A stretch of DNA of 5,674 bases from assembly GCA_023135745.1 (NCBI GenBank), contig JAGLSM010000147.1, positions 1-5,674 on the forward strand. The letters run 5' to 3'. Below are positions 1-5,574 of this stretch, piece by piece. Under the pieces are notes generated by a model that was not told the origin of the DNA, made no database searches, and worked only from the letters and a program-made list of their open reading frames with translations. The position numbers and the translations under genes were made by a program. The DNA comes from Spirochaetota bacterium (GTDB taxonomy: Bacteria; Spirochaetota; JAGLSM01). Each line of letters opens with the position of its first letter. Position 1 is the first letter of the stretch.

Positions 1-389
1 TTCTGGGCCGGGGAGACAGTCTCTTTATCGGTCCCGGCTCGCCATTTCCTGTAAGACTTCAGGGCGCATTCCTTTCCGAAGAAGAAGTCGATAAAACTAC
101 GGAATACCTGAGATCACTTGGAGAACCCGAGTATAATATGGAAATACTGGAAAATAACGAAAAGGCTATGGATGAAAACGGAAACTCCATAGAAGACGAG
201 CCATTATTCGAAGATGCTGTTAATGTTGTATTGTCAAGCCAAAGAGCATCGGCTTCTTACATTCAGAGAAGACTAAAAGTTGGATATAACAGGGCCGCGA
301 GAATGATAGAGCTGATGGAAGACCAGGGCATCATTGGCCCTCAGAATGGAAGCAAACCCCGCGAAATTCTCATGGGAAACCTTGGCTAG
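1..389 (+). CDS. ftsK: DNA translocase FtsK, C-terminal fragment (5' end outside window)
   Basis: This is the 3' end of a gene that starts left of the window; codons run in frame from position 3 to TAG at 387-389. The visible protein opens with LGRGDSLFIGPGSPFPVRLQ, the end of the FtsK/SpoIIIE RecA-like motor (usual form: GRGDMLF...P.R..GAF), then a GAFLSEEEVDK stretch and an acidic linker. The last ~60 residues (EPLFEDAVNVVLSSQRASAS, then IQRRLKVGYNRAARMIELME) are the gamma winged-helix domain. In characterised FtsK proteins this domain reads polar KOPS motifs and contacts XerD, so that the septum-bound hexameric ATPase pumps chromosome termini toward dif. The C-terminus is at the usual place, so the gene is intact at this end. 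It converges on the barrel gene with a 4-bp stop overlap and no room for a separate terminator. An ATG at 138 is internal, not the start. Confidence 0.96.
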   Translation, partial: LGRGDSLFIGPGSPFPVRLQGAFLSEEEVDKTTEYLRSLGEPEYNMEILENNEKAMDENGNSIEDEPLFEDAVNVVLSSQRASASYIQRRLKVGYNRAARMIELMEDQGIIGPQNGSKPREILMGNLG

Positions 390-1687
390 ATTTGAGCGCC
401 GAGGGTAACTCCGCCTGACCATTCTTTGTTATCTTCAGCATAAACCATGTATACTACAAAAGCCGGAATCAAGACCTTCCTCAAATAGACCCTTAATGAC
501 AATCCGTAACTAAAAACAGATTTTGTTTTATTATCCTGTGAATCAACAAATAACGCATGGTCCAAAAACGGAACAAAGGAAACTATGAAGCTGCTCAAAG
601 TCCATAAAGGCACTCTATATTCGGTAACTGTGTTTAAAAAACGGTCTGTTTTATACTGACTGTCAAGGTAGCCTCTGATACCATAGGCGTATTCATTGAC
701 AGAACCTCCGAGTTTGAATTTATATCCATAATCAAGATCCCATCCCACCGCTCCGATATTCACAAAAATCAGATTATGTCTAGCCAATGGATTTAAAGCA
801 ATCTGAATCTTCCAGGATATGAAACGCCTTTTTAATTTTGACTGTATAATTGAAATGTCAGTATCGAAAGAAACCCTTGCCCTGAAACCGTAAACATAAT
901 CTTCAACATAGTTAAGACCCTCATACATTAATGATATATTCAAGAGACTTCCCCATTCTGCTTCAGGAATACTGCCGATGCCGTCAAATTCATTTTTTAA
1001 TAAATTAATTCTCATACTTGCGGTAAATTTTTTATAAAGCCGGTAGTCCAGATTTAATATGCTTCCGCTCTTCCTCTGTCCATATTCACTTACAATAGCG
1101 GTTCCATTGTAATTATAATATGTCTTATAAATAGAAAGAATTGTCGCGGAAAATAGAAGCCCTTCAGTAAACAGATCCCTGAAGACAAAAATACCCATCC
1201 CGCTTAAATGATCATCAGAGTATAACAATCCCAAACCCATCTGATTCATTGTCCCCATAAAATTACCCTCGAGAACACCAAGTCCGAACATCCACTTTTT
1301 TTGATTGTATGAAATCAGAGGAATAGGAAAAAGCGTCCATTTATCCTTGATCGAGAGATAGATATCAACATTATCTCCAAAGGTCTTGAAACTAATTTTG
1401 ACATTAAAAAAAAATTTCAGGTTATTAAGCATTTTCTTGATTTTAAGTTTTATTTTTTTAAGACTTCCGTTTTGAAAAACCTGCCCTTCCCTTATTCGGA
1501 TAGCCTTTAAAATGGCTTCTCTTCGGGTCCGGACATTTCCCTTGATAATTATTTTTCTGATAATCCACTTCTTGTCTTTATTGTGAATCTCAGAAGTATC
1601 CGCGTTTAAATTAAGCTGGAAGACAATCAGAAAAACCAGCATATATCTTAATATTTTTTTTAGAAACATATCATAAAGATAACACAT
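386..1687 (-). CDS. Omp85-family (BamA/TamA-like) outer-membrane protein with a single POTRA domain
   Basis: This 433-aa protein is predicted to sit in the outer membrane. Residues 7-29 form a signal peptide (FLKK, then a hydrophobic core) with likely cleavage after LNA at residue 29. Residues ~42-114 form one POTRA domain (IRKIIIKGNVRTRREAIL, then IREGQVF and a DNVDIYLSIKDKWTLFPIP ending). Residues ~125-433 alternate hydrophobic and polar positions like a beta-barrel. YGIRGY at 335-340 matches the (V/I)RG(F/Y) signature that Omp85 barrels carry in loop 6. The family moves or inserts proteins or lipids at the outer membrane. With one POTRA and ~300 barrel residues it is much shorter than BamA (five POTRAs, ~800 aa), so it is an accessory member rather than the essential BamA. 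The last residue is Ile, not the usual Phe/Trp. The ATG at 1687 has a weak AGG nine bases upstream; the ATG at 1669 would give a more conventional signal peptide but has no Shine-Dalgarno sequence. No partner gene is adjacent on this strand. Confidence 0.86.
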   Translation of the reverse strand: MCYLYDMFLKKILRYMLVFLIVFQLNLNADTSEIHNKDKKWIIRKIIIKGNVRTRREAILKAIRIREGQVFQNGSLKKIKLKIKKMLNNLKFFFNVKISFKTFGDNVDIYLSIKDKWTLFPIPLISYNQKKWMFGLGVLEGNFMGTMNQMGLGLLYSDDHLSGMGIFVFRDLFTEGLLFSATILSIYKTYYNYNGTAIVSEYGQRKSGSILNLDYRLYKKFTASMRINLLKNEFDGIGSIPEAEWGSLLNISLMYEGLNYVEDYVYGFRARVSFDTDISIIQSKLKRRFISWKIQIALNPLARHNLIFVNIGAVGWDLDYGYKFKLGGSVNEYAYGIRGYLDSQYKTDRFLNTVTEYRVPLWTLSSFIVSFVPFLDHALFVDSQDNKTKSVFSYGLSLRVYLRKVLIPAFVVYMVYAEDNKEWSGGVTLGAQI

Positions 1688-1706
1688 CGACTAAAACCTG
1701 TAAAGG

Positions 1707-1734
1707 GATAGAACGCGATTAACTGTGTTCTATC
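1707..1734. repeat. Inverted repeat (dyad) in the divergent intergenic region
   Basis: GATAGAAC (1707-1714) and GTTCTATC (1727-1734) are perfect 8-bp inverted arms. Read as plus-strand RNA, the stem could extend inward through G-U, C-G and G-U pairs to leave a six-base ATTAAC loop. It lies about 20 bp upstream of the barrel start and about 27 bp upstream of the TTGACA box of the operon. It could be an operator for a regulator of one or both transcripts, or a hairpin in the barrel gene's 5' leader. No T-run follows on either strand, which argues against a terminator. The repeat is seen directly; its role is inferred. Confidence 0.5.
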
Positions 1735-1760
1735 TATTAGAAAATACCTCGATAAATTCT

Positions 1761-1788
1761 TTGACATTTCAACCGCTTGGAATACCTT
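1761..1788 (+). promoter_or_regulatory. Probable sigma70-type promoter of the 1822-5030 operon
   Basis: A consensus -35 box TTGACA (1761-1766) is followed after 16 bp by TACCTT (1783-1788), which keeps the first, second and last bases of TATAAT. Transcription would start near 1795, giving a leader of about 27 bases before the ATG at 1822. TAAGAT at 1789-1794 is a better -10 match but is 22 bp from TTGACA; it would need the poor -35 TTTCAA at 1767. The perfect -35 box and its position before the first operon gene are the main support; the -10 assignment is uncertain. Confidence 0.5.
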
Positions 1789-1821
1789 TAAGATAAGTTA
1801 ATTCTATACAAGGATATTAAT

Positions 1822-2016
1822 ATGAGGAAATCAATAATATGCCTGGGCTTATTATTTTTAATACTTCCAATTAGATTACTCGGTTATCTCGATCCCGGCA
1901 GCGGAAGTTACGTCTTCCAGATTTTGATTTCCATAGCCCTTGGCTCTCTATTTGCCATTAAAGTTTTCTGGAAAAACCTGAAAAACTTTTTCCGGGGTTT
2001 GGTTAAGAAAAAATAA
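1822..2016 (+). CDS. Small membrane protein with YLDPGSGS motif
   Basis: A 64-aa protein preceded by a good Shine-Dalgarno AAGGA (1810-1814) seven bases before the ATG. Residues 4-21 are a hydrophobic segment that may be a signal peptide or first TM helix. Next comes the polar turn YLDPGSGS (22-29), then a second hydrophobic helix (about 30-48), and a very basic tail (KNLKNFFRGLVKKK) that should stay in the cytoplasm by the positive-inside rule. The DPGSGS motif would then face the periplasm. From memory, short proteins with a conserved (L/I)DPG(S/T)GS motif followed by one TM helix recur beside methyltransferase and sulfatase-like genes, as here, but I know of no assigned function. It is the first gene of the operon, eight bases before the next start, and may be an assembly or anchoring partner of the two enzymes. 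A free, uncharacterised small protein is equally possible. Confidence 0.82.
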   Translation: MRKSIICLGLLFLILPIRLLGYLDPGSGSYVFQILISIALGSLFAIKVFWKNLKNFFRGLVKKK

Positions 2017-2024
2017 TCCACATT

Positions 2025-3416
2025 ATGAAAAAAGAAAATACTGCTTCAAGCTCTTTCAGAGATCCGGACGGATTTATTTTTTACAGAAAAAATAAAATTT
2101 ACCGTCAGATTAATAAATCCTATAAAACAGATTACCATTTGCTTATTAAATCGGGACTCTATAAATCATTGACAAATGACGATCTTTTAATCCCTCATAA
2201 AGAAGTTGATATAAAAAAGGAAATACCGGAGCTCGCGTATAAAGTAATACAACCTGAGCCCATAGATTTCATATCCTATCCTTACGAGTGGTGCTTCAGC
2301 CAACTTAAAGACGCGGCGCTTACCACAATCAGGATACAAAAAACCGCGCTTAAACACGGAATGTCTCTTAAGGACAGCAGCGCGTACAATATCCAATTCC
2401 ATAAAGGCAAGCCCGTTTTTATTGATACACTTTCATTTGAAAAATATTCAGAAGGAAAACCCTGGCCTGCGTACAGACAGTTTTGCCAGCATTTTCTCGC
2501 ACCTCTAGCCCTCGCGTGCTACCTCGATGACAGGCTTATCATGATGATGAGAGATCATATAGACGGTATTCCTCTTGATCTTGCATCTAAACTTCTGCCT
2601 TCAACATCCAAATTATCGTTATCTATTTTAACACATATCCACCTTCACGCGAAGAGTCAGAAACATTACGCTGATAAAGCAGTTGTTTCTTCCAATAGGA
2701 AGATCAGCCTTTTTGCCCTAACCGCTCTGCTGGATAATCTTGAAAACGCTGTATTAAAGCTCAGTAAATTAAAAATCAATAGAAAAAATAAAAAAACAAC
2801 CTGGAGCCACTATTATCAGGAAACCAACTATACTGAAGAAGGTCTTAAGGATAAAACCATAATAGTATCTGATTTCCTGAAAGCCTGCCCATCCGGGACG
2901 GTCTGGGATATGGGCGCCAACACAGGACGATTCAGCAGAGAGTCATCCGAACAGAATAATTTCACGCTTTCATTTGACGGAGATCCGCAAGCCGTTGAGC
3001 TTAATTACAGAACCACTATTGAAAAAGGGGAAACAAACATTCTCCCGCTTGTCATTGACCTTGCAAATCCAAGTCCTAGAATAGGATGGAATAATGAAGA
3101 AAGAGATTCCTTTTTAAATAGAGGACCTGCCAAAACAGCTCTGGCTCTGGCATTGATACATCACCTCGCTATTGCAGGCAATCTGCCCCTTCCAAGAATT
3201 GCGTCTTTTTTTGCCTCAACCTGCAACTCACTTATCATCGAATTTGTTCCCAAGGAAGACTCTCAGACAAAACGGCTCCTTGCCGTTCGTGAAGATATTT
3301 TTACAGATTACAATGAATCATCATTCAAAAAAGAATTCGGCAGATATTTTAAAATCAAAAAAACAAAAAAGATAAAAGATTCTCTAAGAACCCTTTACTT
3401 AATGCAGAAAAAATAA
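2025..3416 (+). CDS. Two-part protein: kinase-like N-terminal region and SAM-dependent methyltransferase C-terminal domain
   Basis: A 463-aa soluble protein without signal peptide or TM helix. The C-terminal part (about 260-463) is a class I SAM methyltransferase: motif I is VWDMGANTGRF (D295, G297, G301) and the acidic end of strand 2 is SFDGD (D318/D320). LALIHHLAIAGNLPL (376-390) stands where the strand-4 region is expected, and LIIEFVPK (403-410) looks like strand 5. The N-terminal half has strongly family-like blocks: ISYPYEWCFSQLKDAAL (83-99), LKDSSAYNIQFHKGKPVFID (115-134), PAYRQFCQHFLAPLALA (148-164), HIHLHAKSQKHYA (204-216). The second block has the D-x4-N-x11-D spacing of a kinase catalytic loop and metal-binding Asp (D117, N122, D134), which is an inference. 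Relatives are annotated simply as SAM methyltransferases, some as NoeA-like nodulation-factor proteins (from memory). The substrate is unknown; a glycan or lipid-linked sugar is plausible from the neighbours. No clear Shine-Dalgarno sequence precedes the ATG, eight bases after the previous stop, so translational coupling is likely. Confidence 0.85.
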   Translation: MKKENTASSSFRDPDGFIFYRKNKIYRQINKSYKTDYHLLIKSGLYKSLTNDDLLIPHKEVDIKKEIPELAYKVIQPEPIDFISYPYEWCFSQLKDAALTTIRIQKTALKHGMSLKDSSAYNIQFHKGKPVFIDTLSFEKYSEGKPWPAYRQFCQHFLAPLALACYLDDRLIMMMRDHIDGIPLDLASKLLPSTSKLSLSILTHIHLHAKSQKHYADKAVVSSNRKISLFALTALLDNLENAVLKLSKLKINRKNKKTTWSHYYQETNYTEEGLKDKTIIVSDFLKACPSGTVWDMGANTGRFSRESSEQNNFTLSFDGDPQAVELNYRTTIEKGETNILPLVIDLANPSPRIGWNNEERDSFLNRGPAKTALALALIHHLAIAGNLPLPRIASFFASTCNSLIIEFVPKEDSQTKRLLAVREDIFTDYNESSFKKEFGRYFKIKKTKKIKDSLRTLYLMQKK

Positions 3417-3439
3417 AGACTCTTAAAAAAGTTGTCAAA

Positions 3440-3444
3440 AAGGA
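3440..3444 (+). promoter_or_regulatory. Ribosome binding site fixing the start of the membrane sulfatase-like gene
   Basis: AAGGA lies five bases (TTATA) before the ATG at 3450. An in-frame TTG at 3432 would add six residues, but this AAGGA would then lie inside the coding sequence and no Shine-Dalgarno sequence stands before the TTG. The ATG at 3450 is therefore chosen. Confidence 0.75.
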
Positions 3445-3449
3445 TTATA

Positions 3450-5030
3450 ATGAAAAGATTTATACCAATCCTTCATACAGTGTTTTTTACAATTTCTCCT
3501 GTGCTATACCTCTACTCGCATCTTAAAAGAAGAGTAGAATTTACAGACATTCTGCCGTCCTTCGTTGCTATTATTTTTTCATCGGTATTGATTTTCTCCG
3601 TTGTTTTTTTTGCGGTTAAAAAAGAGGGGAAATTTTCAGAGAAAACACTTCTAAAAACAGCCATTCTTTCATCTCTGGCTATCGGACTTTTTTATTCGTA
3701 CGGACACCTTGTCAACTCTGTAATGCGTTTATTAAAAATGGACGTATATCACTTTGCTAATCACATCATACCACTCCTGCTTATAATTGCTTTATACATC
3801 TTTTCATTCCGAAAAATCCTTAAATCAGGTTCAGCTTTTGTAAATACCACAAAACTGCTTAATTTTTTCGCGGGAATATTAATATTTTTTCCTTTATCAG
3901 GAATAATTTTTAACAAGAAAAATTCCGCCCCTCTATGGAAGAACATCAAATCATTGTATAAAAACGACAAGATCATTCTCAACAAAGGGCAAATTAAAAA
4001 AAAGCCGGACATATATTACATCATTCTTGACCGCTACGCCAGAGAGGACTGCCTGAAAAAATTCTACAAATTTAATAACGCGAATTTTCTTAAATCACTA
4101 AGAAACAAAGGATTTTTTGTAGCATCAGGAAGTCACGCGAATTATTTAAAAAGCCTGCATTCAATATCATCGTCCTTAAATATGACGCACCTCAATTCAC
4201 TTAGTAAAAATGGAGGCAGGATAATCAGGGATAGACAACCCCTTCAATACATCCTGAGAAACAACCGTCTCATGAAACTGCTTAAGAGTATCGGATACGC
4301 AACATATTTCCTCGGCACATGGTGGCCGCCGACATCCAAAAATCCTAACGCAGATGTAAATATCAACATTTATCCAATAAAGGATTTTTCAAGCACGTTC
4401 ATTAAAACTACAGCAATATTTCCCCTTCTTTTAGGAACCGGTATTTATAATGAAAGAAGGACCCAATATAAAAGGGCATTATTGAAATTTAAAAAAATAA
4501 TCGGGATATCACAAAAACCCGGACCAAAGTTTGTTTTCGCGCACATGCTGCTGCCGCATGATCCATTTGTCTTTGATAAAAACGGTAATTTTATTCCCAG
4601 GAATAAGGCAATATACATGAACAAAGATAAGGCATATATCAATCAGCTGATTTTTGCCAATAAAAAAATCAATGAACTTGTCAAAACCATTATCAGTAAA
4701 TCAAAAATACCGCCTGTTATAATAATACAATCGGATGAGGGTCCTCACCCCAAAAGGTACTTAAAATTAAAACATAAATTCAACTGGCCGGAGGCTGAAA
4801 AAAAGGAACTCATGGAAAAAATGTGTATACTCAATGTCCTTTATATTCCGGATTCAAAAAAACTGTATACTGGAATCACACCGGTTAATACATTTCGGCT
4901 TGTTTTTAACACATATTTTAATACAAAGCTCAAAATGCTTGCGGATAAAAGCTATGTGTTCAAAAACGATCTCATGCCGTATAATTTTAAGGATATTTCA
5001 AAAAAACTGAATTCAAAAAATAAAAATTAG
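3450..5030 (+). CDS. Membrane-anchored sulfatase / alkaline-phosphatase-superfamily enzyme
   Basis: A 526-aa protein. About five TM helices (roughly 5-23, 36-56, 69-90, 103-121, 134-153) precede a large domain that should lie in the periplasm, the layout of LTA-synthase/EptA-type phosphotransferases and membrane sulfatases. Alkaline-phosphatase-fold marks, numbered from the ATG at 3450, are: PDIYYIILDRYARED (186-200) with D194 as first metal ligand; NYLKSLHSISSSLNM (231-245), where S235 occupies the usual Thr/Ser nucleophile place; FAHMLLPHDPF (363-373) with H365 and H370; and VIIIQSDEGPHPKRY (423-437) with D429. The last is DEG where sulfatases commonly have DHG. Without the Cys/Ser-x-Pro-x-Arg formylglycine signature it is more likely a phospho-group transferase or phosphodiesterase than a classical sulfatase. 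Substrate unknown; surface glycan or lipid likely. It is the third gene of the operon, 33 bases after the methyltransferase. The sequence is very Lys/Asn/Ile-rich, matching the AT-rich DNA. No terminator hairpin is visible in the 43 bases before the converging cupin gene. Confidence 0.85.
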   Translation: MKRFIPILHTVFFTISPVLYLYSHLKRRVEFTDILPSFVAIIFSSVLIFSVVFFAVKKEGKFSEKTLLKTAILSSLAIGLFYSYGHLVNSVMRLLKMDVYHFANHIIPLLLIIALYIFSFRKILKSGSAFVNTTKLLNFFAGILIFFPLSGIIFNKKNSAPLWKNIKSLYKNDKIILNKGQIKKKPDIYYIILDRYAREDCLKKFYKFNNANFLKSLRNKGFFVASGSHANYLKSLHSISSSLNMTHLNSLSKNGGRIIRDRQPLQYILRNNRLMKLLKSIGYATYFLGTWWPPTSKNPNADVNINIYPIKDFSSTFIKTTAIFPLLLGTGIYNERRTQYKRALLKFKKIIGISQKPGPKFVFAHMLLPHDPFVFDKNGNFIPRNKAIYMNKDKAYINQLIFANKKINELVKTIISKSKIPPVIIIQSDEGPHPKRYLKLKHKFNWPEAEKKELMEKMCILNVLYIPDSKKLYTGITPVNTFRLVFNTYFNTKLKMLADKSYVFKNDLMPYNFKDISKKLNSKNKN

Positions 5031-5073
5031 AAAGTATTGATTTAAAAATATTAAGATTTAGTAATTGCGAATT

Positions 5074-5436
5074 TTAAACGCGGCCGAAATCATCTTCAAG
5101 ACGTTCAATATCATCTTCACCAAAGTAACTGCCGGTCTGTATTTCAATAAATACAATATTACTCTTACCCGTATTATTTATTCTATGAACAGCCTTCATT
5201 GGTATATCTATAGCGTCTCCGGGCGAAACCTCGATATTGTCGTTATCCAGAGTCATTACCCCTGTCCCTGATACAATAAACCAGTGTTCCTGTCTCTTTT
5301 GATGACGCTGCAGGCTCAGTCTCTTCCCCGGTAAAACAACGATTCTCTTAACTTTATGGTCAGGTTCATCTGATAATACGGTAAAATTACCCCAGGGGCG
5401 CTCATCAAATATTTTCTTATTATTTTCTTGTGTCAT
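5074..5436 (-). CDS. Stand-alone cupin, mannose-6-phosphate isomerase type II / ManC C-terminal-like
   Basis: A 120-aa single-domain cupin. It begins with the typical IFDERPWGNFTVLSD (9-23), in which RPWG is the family hallmark. The first cupin motif is PGKRLSLQRHQKRQEHW (36-52) with metal-binding candidates Q43, H45 and E50; the second is PGDAIDIPMKAVHRINN (72-88) with H84. The end, IQTGSYFGEDDIERLEDDFG (99-118), matches the tail of ManC-type proteins. In two-domain ManC this cupin interconverts fructose-6-phosphate and mannose-6-phosphate, feeding GDP-mannose synthesis; here the nucleotidyltransferase domain is absent. Isomerase activity is likely but unproven; short members may have other sugar-phosphate roles. 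ATG at 5436 was chosen because the conserved domain starts at once and AAGGA (minus strand, 5449-5453) lies 12 bases upstream, a rather long spacing. A GTG at 5484 would add 16 unconserved residues. The gene converges on the operon and may provide sugar precursors for the same surface polymer. Confidence 0.88.
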   Translation of the reverse strand: MTQENNKKIFDERPWGNFTVLSDEPDHKVKRIVVLPGKRLSLQRHQKRQEHWFIVSGTGVMTLDNDNIEVSPGDAIDIPMKAVHRINNTGKSNIVFIEIQTGSYFGEDDIERLEDDFGRV

Positions 5437-5537
5437 TATAGAAGAGTATCCTTTTTCCGGCAAATTATCAAGGAAAACACACACCCTTAATAGGAGAATC
5501 GGAGATTAACCATTGTCTAAACCGGGATTTGGATTAC

Positions 5538-5574
5538 TTACCTAACCCTATCCCTTCCCTTAAAGGGAAGGTAA
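5538..5574. repeat. REP-like palindromic, CCCT-rich element
   Basis: CCTTCCCT (5553-5560) and AGGGAAGG (5564-5571) are perfect inverted arms around TAA; the complementarity actually covers 19 bp with one central A. Upstream is a run of CCTAACCCTATCCC, and an outer pair TTACC (5538-5542)/GGTAA (5570-5574) allows an alternative, longer fold with a bulge. The layout (CCCTAACCCT-like lead followed by a purine/pyrimidine palindrome) resembles dispersed intergenic repeats found in many bacterial genomes, by memory only. A T-run at 5597-5603 is too far away (about 25 bases) for a normal intrinsic terminator. The surrounding 5437-5674 stretch shows no convincing gene; the palindrome AAATTAATTT (5581-5590) is also there. 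Confidence 0.55.

Noticed and set aside
2187..2402. 71-codon open frame on the minus strand
   Set aside because: It lies wholly inside the methyltransferase gene, whose conserved blocks are in the other frame; no recognisable protein.
3172..3375. 67-codon plus-strand open frame
   Set aside because: Out-of-frame shadow of the methyltransferase C-terminus, with no ribosome site or family resemblance.
3432..3449. TTG start giving six extra residues on the sulfatase-fold protein
   Set aside because: It has no Shine-Dalgarno sequence, whereas AAGGA is well placed for the ATG at 3450.
3761..4012. 83-codon minus-strand open frame
   Set aside because: Antisense to the TM region of the sulfatase-fold gene; its hydrophobicity mirrors the opposite strand.
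4445..4642. 65-codon minus-strand open frame
   Set aside because: Antisense to the catalytic domain carrying FAHMLLPHDPF; no independent support.
5031..5073. Terminator between the converging sulfatase-fold and cupin genes
   Set aside because: The spacer is AT-rich without a GC stem; AATTGCGAATT is too weak to be called.
5065..5271. 68-codon plus-strand open frame
   Set aside because: Antisense to the cupin gene, whose motifs are unmistakable.
5437..5484. GTG start giving 16 extra residues on the cupin
   Set aside because: No properly spaced ribosome site, and the extra residues do not belong to the cupin family pattern.
5538..5574. CRISPR repeat or intrinsic terminator
   Set aside because: Only one copy with no spacers, and the nearest T-run is about 25 bases away.
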